Part shown: in pieces, positions 58,983 through 64,000 of the stretch
Layout: each line of letters begins with the position of its first letter
How positions within the stretch are numbered: the stretch's first letter is position 1
Source of the DNA: Weeksellaceae bacterium
Lineage (GTDB): Bacteria; Bacteroidota; Bacteroidia; Flavobacteriales; Weeksellaceae
Reading direction: 5' to 3'
DNA length: 64,000 nt
NCBI GenBank assembly: GCA_949788275.1
Contig: OX460916.1
Coordinates: 1,488,001-1,552,000, forward strand
Made by a program: the position numbers and the translations under genes
The notes under the pieces: generated by a model
Told to the model about the DNA's origin: nothing
The model's database searches: none
The model's input: the letters and a program-made list of their open reading frames with translations, nothing else

Positions 58983-60830
58983 TTAACGTTTAATAATTTT
59001 AAACGTCTTCGTTTGACCATCTATAGAGGCGCGAACGATGTAGATTCCCGTTGGAAGGGACCACATCTGAAGTTCTACCCGTTTGCCTTGGTCTATTTTG
59101 CGCTGTGAAACGGAATGAACTTGTTTCCCTGAAAGGTTAAAAACGGCGATCTGTTCAATTGATTTCAACGCTTTTAATACGAGTACATCTTCCACTGGAT
59201 TGGGATATGCCGTTATTTCTGTACGAAGGTTTTCTTGGATTCCCAATTGAGTACAATCACCTAAAATTGCAAACACCATTTCCGATTCGCTCTCCCGCCA
59301 TTGATTATCCGTATCTCGATGCTGATAAGCTGCATTTCTTCCTAATTTCATTGCTTTTGTGGATTCCCAAGAAATGGCATCGGAGACTACCTCCACCCAA
59401 TAACTCGTGTCGGTATCTTGATCCGCTTGCAACACAATAGGGCTTAATAACTGCAGGGTTGAAGTATAAAAATATTGGCCATAACGGGAACCGATTCGCT
59501 CTTGACGCACAATTGTTGTTGAGGTTTCTCCAATCAAATTTCCGACAAGGCCCGTCATGGGATCTGTGGTATAAAATTTTAATTGAAATTGATTGGCTGT
59601 ACCCGCATGATTTAAGACAAATTGGGTCGGAATCATTTTTTTACCTGCCTGAACATAAAAATCGACTGCTAAACGTTGATCTCTTTCTCCCTTAAAATAA
59701 CTCGCCCCTTCAAAATTATTTGCTGGGATTTCTTGATTACAGACCGCTGCTTGAATATGAACGGTGTAATCTTCGGTTTCGCCCCAAGTTCCTATATCCA
59801 TACAGGAAATATCTACAGGTATCTGAATATTAATAGCGGGGGACACACGGTATTGAATTCGCATGCGGTAATTGGCCGTTGGGACATCCGCTGGAATTTG
59901 AAGGTAACCACTCGCCTTTTTATCATCCCCTTGAATAGGAAAGACGGTCATTTCCCCAGGTTCAAAAAGACCGTTATCGTTGTAATCGATCCACACATTC
60001 ACTTGTCGTTGGAGGTATAACGATGGATGATCTAGGTTTCCTAACGTCACTGAAATAGGAACGGATGTATGGCCTGTTAGCTGAGCTGGTGAAAGATGGG
60101 TGAAGTCGCTATAGCCGTTTGTTCCACAACTTGAAGACTGATCTATCCCTGCCAATTCTACCCTAGCAATATGGTTTTGGTTTTCACAGTTTAATTCAGG
60201 TATACAATAGGTCGTTTGATTTGGTCGAAAGACTTCCAGGGTATAATCATGGGCTTGACCATTCCATGTACCTTTACACGGATCATTGGCATCGATTCCG
60301 CCGAGCATTTTTTTTATGCGCATACGGGTTTTCCCGATGACGGCATTTTCGGGAATGGTCATGGTCTGACTGACCTCTTTACCATCGGTACCATTCGAAT
60401 CTCTAAGCAACTGTTGAATTGGAATAATTTCCTCAGGACCGCTAAATTCACCGTCTTGATTCCAATCGATAAAGACGATAAATCGATTAGCGACATCGCC
60501 ATTGGTATTCCCCTGTAAACGAATGACATAATCTGCCCCTCTTTCTATTGTTGCCTGACGATCGAGGTACATTAAATGAGAAACGGTATTTTCTACAGGT
60601 GTCACACTTTGTAAATCATTAAATATCACCTTCGTAATGGGTTCTATTTTATCCGAAAATCGCAAAGGACCACAATAGATATCCTCCTTATTCATGGAGT
60701 CAAAACTGGTTGGCCATTGAAATGGACTAAAGTCGATTTGAAACGACGATTTATGTTGGCTTTGAATAGGTGATGCGAAGAGAAAACCAGCTAAACAACA
60801 GCTAATTATCAAAAATAATTTTTTTTCCAT
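58983..60830 (-). CDS. T9SS-sorted GEVED domain protein
   Basis: 615-residue secreted protein from ATG 60830 (MEKKLF; MCM at 60836 is an alternative, the longer frame starts with GTG). Signal peptide 1-22, then two GEVED-type domains (about 70-205 with 'FIDWNQDGEFSG', and 215-365 with 'WIDYNDNGLFEPGE' and 'WGETEDYTVHI'), a lectin-like or beta domain (370-530), and a T9SS sorting domain (about 535-615: 'AYPNPVEDVLVLKA', 'LPTGIYIVRASIDGQ', terminal IIKR). Paralogue of the next upstream gene, without its N-terminal anchor-J domain. A TAnnTTTG box lies at 60857-60864. Confidence 0.82.
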   Translation of the reverse strand: MEKKLFLIISCCLAGFLFASPIQSQHKSSFQIDFSPFQWPTSFDSMNKEDIYCGPLRFSDKIEPITKVIFNDLQSVTPVENTVSHLMYLDRQATIERGADYVIRLQGNTNGDVANRFIVFIDWNQDGEFSGPEEIIPIQQLLRDSNGTDGKEVSQTMTIPENAVIGKTRMRIKKMLGGIDANDPCKGTWNGQAHDYTLEVFRPNQTTYCIPELNCENQNHIARVELAGIDQSSSCGTNGYSDFTHLSPAQLTGHTSVPISVTLGNLDHPSLYLQRQVNVWIDYNDNGLFEPGEMTVFPIQGDDKKASGYLQIPADVPTANYRMRIQYRVSPAINIQIPVDISCMDIGTWGETEDYTVHIQAAVCNQEIPANNFEGASYFKGERDQRLAVDFYVQAGKKMIPTQFVLNHAGTANQFQLKFYTTDPMTGLVGNLIGETSTTIVRQERIGSRYGQYFYTSTLQLLSPIVLQADQDTDTSYWVEVVSDAISWESTKAMKLGRNAAYQHRDTDNQWRESESEMVFAILGDCTQLGIQENLRTEITAYPNPVEDVLVLKALKSIEQIAVFNLSGKQVHSVSQRKIDQGKRVELQMWSLPTGIYIVRASIDGQTKTFKIIKR

Positions 60831-60856
60831 ACACATTTTTTTGAAATTATTTGCTT

Positions 60857-60864
60857 CAAAAATA
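60857..60864 (-). promoter_or_regulatory. Putative -7 promoter element of the GEVED gene
   Basis: The minus strand reads TATTTTTG, an exact TAnnTTTG match 26 bases upstream of ATG 60830. It lies in the 325-base gap 60831-61155, in which I otherwise see only the terminator of the upstream gene. Confidence 0.42.
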
Positions 60865-61034
60865 AAGAATCCTTCAAAAAAACCCATGCAAAAAACAACA
60901 TAAATCACTGGTATACAAGTCTATACATTCACAGTAACCTTTCTGCCTTACGCTCTCCTTCTTAGGTATTCTTGCTTTAATGTATTTATACAGATGAGGG
61001 TGCCAACCAAATTATTTTTTTGGGAATTATTTGA

Positions 61035-61076
61035 CCATCAAAAAAGGCTAACAAATCGATTGATTTATTAGCCTTT
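61035..61076 (-). terminator. Intrinsic terminator of the large T9SS gene
   Basis: Stem AAAGGCTAA-C-AAATC / GATTT-A-TTAGCCTTT; on the minus strand followed by TTTTTGATGG. Confidence 0.8.
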
Positions 61077-61155
61077 GCCATGAGATGAATACCTTTTCGT
61101 CTGTATTAGGGGACATTCATGGGCTAAACAGTTTGTTTAATCAAAACTTAACGGA

Positions 61156-63441
61156 TTATTTCTTAATGACTTTAAAGGTTTTCACCTCCCCATCAATTTC
61201 GGCTTTTAAGATATAGACCCCAGCAGGTAAATGCGCTAAATGAACAACCGCTTTGGTTTTATTGTCTTCCATTTTCACCCGGCTATTCAACACTTGTTGA
61301 CCTGCTAAATTATACAATTCTACCTGTCTAATCGATTTTGTCGCCTCCACCGTCAGCTTATCGCGTACAGGGTTAGGATAAACCAGCACATCGGCTTTTA
61401 TGATTTCACGAATTGAGAGGTTTTCGCATTCTCCGTAGATCGCATAAACACCTTCCTGTTCGGCCTCGTCCCATTCTGAATTAGAGCTGTTATTATTAAA
61501 AGCCATTAATTTCCCTATTACATCGTTTGTGGTCGTTTCCCAAGCTACAGCATCGGTTTCTATTTCCATCCAGTAATACACTCCATCATTGACCAATGGT
61601 AAGTGAATCGGTGTATTTAACTGCAACGAAATCACATAAAACGGGTAACCAAAATTGTCCCCAATGTGATTTTTTTCAATAAAAGTGGTTTCAACCGTTT
61701 GAATTAAATCGGCTGGTAGCCCATCAGATCCTGAAGTATAAAAATGCAGTTTATATCGTGTGGCTTCACCGACTTGATTGAAATCGATTTTATCGATTCG
61801 CAGTCCTTCTGGTTTTTGAACCAAAATATCTACTGCTAATCGTTGGTTATTTGTACCTCCAAAGAAATAACCTGATTGTAAATTATTCGACGGAATCGAT
61901 TGCTCACACAGGGGTTCTTCTGGCTCTGGCTCATAACCATTTCTTACCGTGACTAAATAATCTTCTGTTTCTCCGAAACCACGTTCATCTTCACATGATT
62001 GATCCCACGTAGCGAGTTGTGCTCCAACAGCTGCAACCCGCACCCGCATTCTGTAGGTGCCATCATTCACCGAGGTTGGAACTTGAACAACCCCTTTAAT
62101 CACCGAATTTGATCCCGTACCTATATAGGTAAATTCATTTTCCTCGAACACACCATTCTGGTTGTAATCGATCCAAACCGATACTGACTCAGCGATAAAA
62201 CCACCGCCAACGGTTACGGCGATCGGGGCATCATACCCCGTTCCAACGAGAGCAGGATCTAGGTTGGTAAAATCGTTATAACCGTTTACACCACATGCAG
62301 ATGTATTATCGATACCAGCAAATACCACACGGGTAATAATATCGCCATCGGTACAATCTAAGTTGGGCGTACAATAAGTTACAGATTCGCCTTCTACATT
62401 GACCGTATAGTCATGGGCTTGGCCGTACGTCGTTCCTAAACAAGGGTCTAAATAATTTGAAATCCCAAAGATTTTTTTCACACGCATACGTGTATTTCCA
62501 GGCTTTGCATTCACAGGAACGGTAATCGTATGAACAATTTTTTTACCATCTGTCCCAGTAGAATTCACTAACAATTCTGTTACTTCGATAATTTCATCAT
62601 CCCCCGAAAAAACACCATCTTGGTTCCAATCGATGAAAACCGCAAATCGATTTATAAAATTACCTTTAGTATCGCCTTGAAGTTCGATATCATAGGATTC
62701 CCCTGGCGTGACATTCGCAATTTTATCCAGGTACATGATATGGGATTCGGTGTTGGTTAAAGGCGTATTTTGGGAAAGATCGCTAAAATTGACTTGCGTC
62801 ATCACTTCAACAATTGATGTAAATTCCAGTGGACCACAATAATCGGGGTTATCCCCATCATTTTCGATTTTCTCAGCCACCAAGAAATTATCGGCCAGAA
62901 GCATAAATTTATCGTTTGTGTTGTTAATCAAAGCAAAACGAATCGTTTGGCTAATGTAATTCACTAAATCAAAGCTTAACTCTGTCCACTGGGAAGGAGC
63001 AGCAGTCGACTGGCCTAAAATCACGGTAAAGTCATCGGGATCAGTGCTTCCGGTAGGCGACAATCGTAAAACGTAACCATCGGGATATGCAGGATCCTGT
63101 GCTTTTATATCAAAGGTCAATATAGGGTGTACAGCAGCTGATAAATCAATTTCAGGGGAAATTAACCAATCGTTTGAAGTCCCCGGAGGGGCATACCACG
63201 AGGTACTCATGGCCGCATAATTCCCAGGGGGGCCTCCATAATTCCCATTCGTACCAAATCGATCGATTCTATTCCACCCATTGGTTATAAAGCTAACATT
63301 GGCGTGTGGTGTTAAACCATCCAAATCTAACGTCGTCCAAGCAGCAATCCCTGGACCATTGCCATCAAAATCTTCTTGAAAGATTTGTGCACTCACAAAT
63401 AGACTTCCCAAAAAAGAAAATAGTAAAAATAAATTTTTCAT
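61156..63441 (-). CDS. T9SS-sorted adhesin-like protein with choice-of-anchor J and GEVED domains
   Basis: 761-residue secreted protein (ATG 63441; 63444 also possible). Signal peptide 1-19 (ending FVSAQ), a choice-of-anchor J jelly roll (about 20-190: 'FQEDFDGNGPGIAAWTTLD', 'NDWLISPEIDLS'), two GEVED domains (about 200-345 and 355-500, with 'FIDWNQDGVFSGDDEI', 'WIDYNQNGVFEENEF', 'GFGETEDYLVTV'), a beta domain (about 510-665) and a T9SS sorting domain (about 680-761: 'VYPNPVRDKLTVEA', 'LPAGVYILKAEIDGE', terminal VIKK). A surface or released adhesin- or protease-like modular protein; no peptidase domain seen. Confidence 0.83.
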   Translation of the reverse strand: MKNLFLLFSFLGSLFVSAQIFQEDFDGNGPGIAAWTTLDLDGLTPHANVSFITNGWNRIDRFGTNGNYGGPPGNYAAMSTSWYAPPGTSNDWLISPEIDLSAAVHPILTFDIKAQDPAYPDGYVLRLSPTGSTDPDDFTVILGQSTAAPSQWTELSFDLVNYISQTIRFALINNTNDKFMLLADNFLVAEKIENDGDNPDYCGPLEFTSIVEVMTQVNFSDLSQNTPLTNTESHIMYLDKIANVTPGESYDIELQGDTKGNFINRFAVFIDWNQDGVFSGDDEIIEVTELLVNSTGTDGKKIVHTITVPVNAKPGNTRMRVKKIFGISNYLDPCLGTTYGQAHDYTVNVEGESVTYCTPNLDCTDGDIITRVVFAGIDNTSACGVNGYNDFTNLDPALVGTGYDAPIAVTVGGGFIAESVSVWIDYNQNGVFEENEFTYIGTGSNSVIKGVVQVPTSVNDGTYRMRVRVAAVGAQLATWDQSCEDERGFGETEDYLVTVRNGYEPEPEEPLCEQSIPSNNLQSGYFFGGTNNQRLAVDILVQKPEGLRIDKIDFNQVGEATRYKLHFYTSGSDGLPADLIQTVETTFIEKNHIGDNFGYPFYVISLQLNTPIHLPLVNDGVYYWMEIETDAVAWETTTNDVIGKLMAFNNNSSNSEWDEAEQEGVYAIYGECENLSIREIIKADVLVYPNPVRDKLTVEATKSIRQVELYNLAGQQVLNSRVKMEDNKTKAVVHLAHLPAGVYILKAEIDGEVKTFKVIKK

Positions 63442-63721
63442 CATAGTATTATTTTATGTGTTATGCGCTTAAATTAAAAATAAAAAAACGTAAAACCAAA
63501 AAAACACGAATGTAATTCCTTGATTATCAATTCCCTACATAATCACTATTCCGTAAAAATTTAGAAAAAATAAAAGAAGCCTGCCTACATTCCCCTGAAC
63601 AATGGAGGATTCACAAAAGGGATACATCCATAATAATCAAAAAGAATATAAACCATAATAAAAAGTTACACTTGTTCAAAAAAAGAATATTTATGTCGCA
63701 ATCGATGCATTTATTTCAATC
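63442..63721. other. Gene-free AT-rich stretch
   Basis: Between the T9SS gene start and the rimO terminator I see no open frame, repeat or strong hairpin. The T9SS promoter should lie here, but I found no exact TAnnTTTG match on the minus strand. Confidence 0.4.
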
Positions 63722-63761
63722 AAAAAAAGGCTTGAAATCATTCGATTTCAAGCCTTTTTTT
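63722..63761 (-). terminator. Intrinsic terminator of rimO
   Basis: 12-bp stem AGGCTTGAAATC / GATTTCAAGCCT with a 4-base loop, A-tract before and T-tract after, so bidirectional. Confidence 0.9.
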
Positions 63762-63779
63762 CTATTTATAATCAATTTA

Positions 63780-64000
63780 TTAGTCGATCACTTGACCAAT
63801 TAAATCAAATTCAAAAGCATCCACAATTTCTACATTCACAAAGTCACCCACTGGTAAATAAGTATCTATAGCTGAAATTAGTACTTCGTTATCGACATCT
63901 GGCGAATCGTACTCGGTACGACCTACGAAGTTATCCCCTTCTTTACGGTCGATTAAGACGCGGTATTGTTTCCCAATTTTCTCTTGATTTAGTTCATAAG
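63780..64000 (-). CDS. rimO: Ribosomal protein S12 methylthiotransferase, C-terminal fragment
   Basis: The last 73 codons of a minus-strand gene that continues past the window. The tail reads 'GKQYRVLIDRKEGDNFVGR', 'TEYDSPDVDNEVLI', 'YLPVGDFVNVEIVDAFEFDL', which is the C-terminal TRAM domain of RimO, the radical-SAM enzyme that methylthiolates Asp of ribosomal protein S12. The catalytic part with the Fe-S clusters is outside the window, so the call rests on this tail. Confidence 0.82.
   Translation of the reverse strand, partial: YELNQEKIGKQYRVLIDRKEGDNFVGRTEYDSPDVDNEVLISAIDTYLPVGDFVNVEIVDAFEFDLIGQVID

Noticed and set aside
60831-60908. N-terminal extension of the GEVED protein
   Set aside because: The frame starts with GTG and would bury the signal peptide; it also covers the promoter box.
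1-64000. tRNA, rRNA, CRISPR or intact insertion sequences
   Set aside because: No cloverleaf-like sequence, rRNA stretch, regular short repeat array, transposase frame or integrase was seen by eye anywhere in the window.

Overview
The window is chromosomal DNA of a low-GC member of Bacteroidetes, order Flavobacteriales, most likely Weeksellaceae-like. The reasons are the type IX secretion (T9SS) C-terminal sorting domains, GLPGLI, DUF4290 and DUF349 proteins, a class II PNGase F homologue, the absence of Shine-Dalgarno sequences, and promoters of the Bacteroidetes type (TAnnTTTG at -7). The genus cannot be fixed from the sequence alone. No rRNA, tRNA, CRISPR array, prophage or intact insertion sequence was seen.

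Layout: 0-7 kb holds a PlsC acyltransferase, small secreted proteins, an ABC-F ATPase and two GLPGLI-family secreted proteins. 7-11.2 kb holds lysine catabolism: lysine 6-transaminase and the semialdehyde dehydrogenase on the minus strand, and glutaryl-CoA dehydrogenase divergently on the plus strand. 11.3-13 kb encodes a secreted PNGase F-like glycoamidase whose N-terminal half resembles the nearby GLPGLI proteins. 13-22.3 kb is a long co-oriented run: DUF4290, murA, DedA, aroE, DUF349, ribD, a YigZ protein, an acyltransferase and a periplasmic asparaginase. 22.7-32.7 kb carries lipoamide dehydrogenase, FabH, an EamA exporter, TerC, a HAD phosphatase, a polysaccharide deacetylase lipoprotein, a methyltransferase-like gene, HtpG and an outer-membrane protein. 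32.8-36.4 kb is the succinate dehydrogenase operon (sdhC-sdhA-sdhB order of transcription).

36.7-41.7 kb is the most suggestive accessory region: an ECF-type sigma factor with a membrane partner, then a TonB-dependent receptor flanked by two small related His/Cys proteins and followed by a His-tailed DUF4625 lipoprotein, probably a metal (zinc or copper) acquisition locus. 41.7-47.7 kb holds a GlcNAc kinase, a formyltransferase-like gene, DoxX, an FMN reductase, a T9SS cargo protein and a second lipoamide dehydrogenase. 47.9-56 kb is a mix of an Atg22-type MFS permease, a secreted surface protein, a run of uncharacterised genes, a thioesterase, an AhpD-like protein and a Crp/Fnr regulator. 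56.4-64 kb has DUF1810-argS, a small heavy-metal-associated protein, two related T9SS GEVED proteins and the 3' end of rimO.

The strongest structure not explained by genes is a family of six dispersed intergenic elements (about 1.8, 5.2, 22.6, 41.1, 45.7 and 56.2 kb). They share short fixed motifs separated by hairpins whose sequence differs but whose pairing is kept, and at least three start exactly where the T-tract of a neighbouring gene's intrinsic terminator ends. They are either a structured RNA family or a terminator-targeting non-autonomous repeat.
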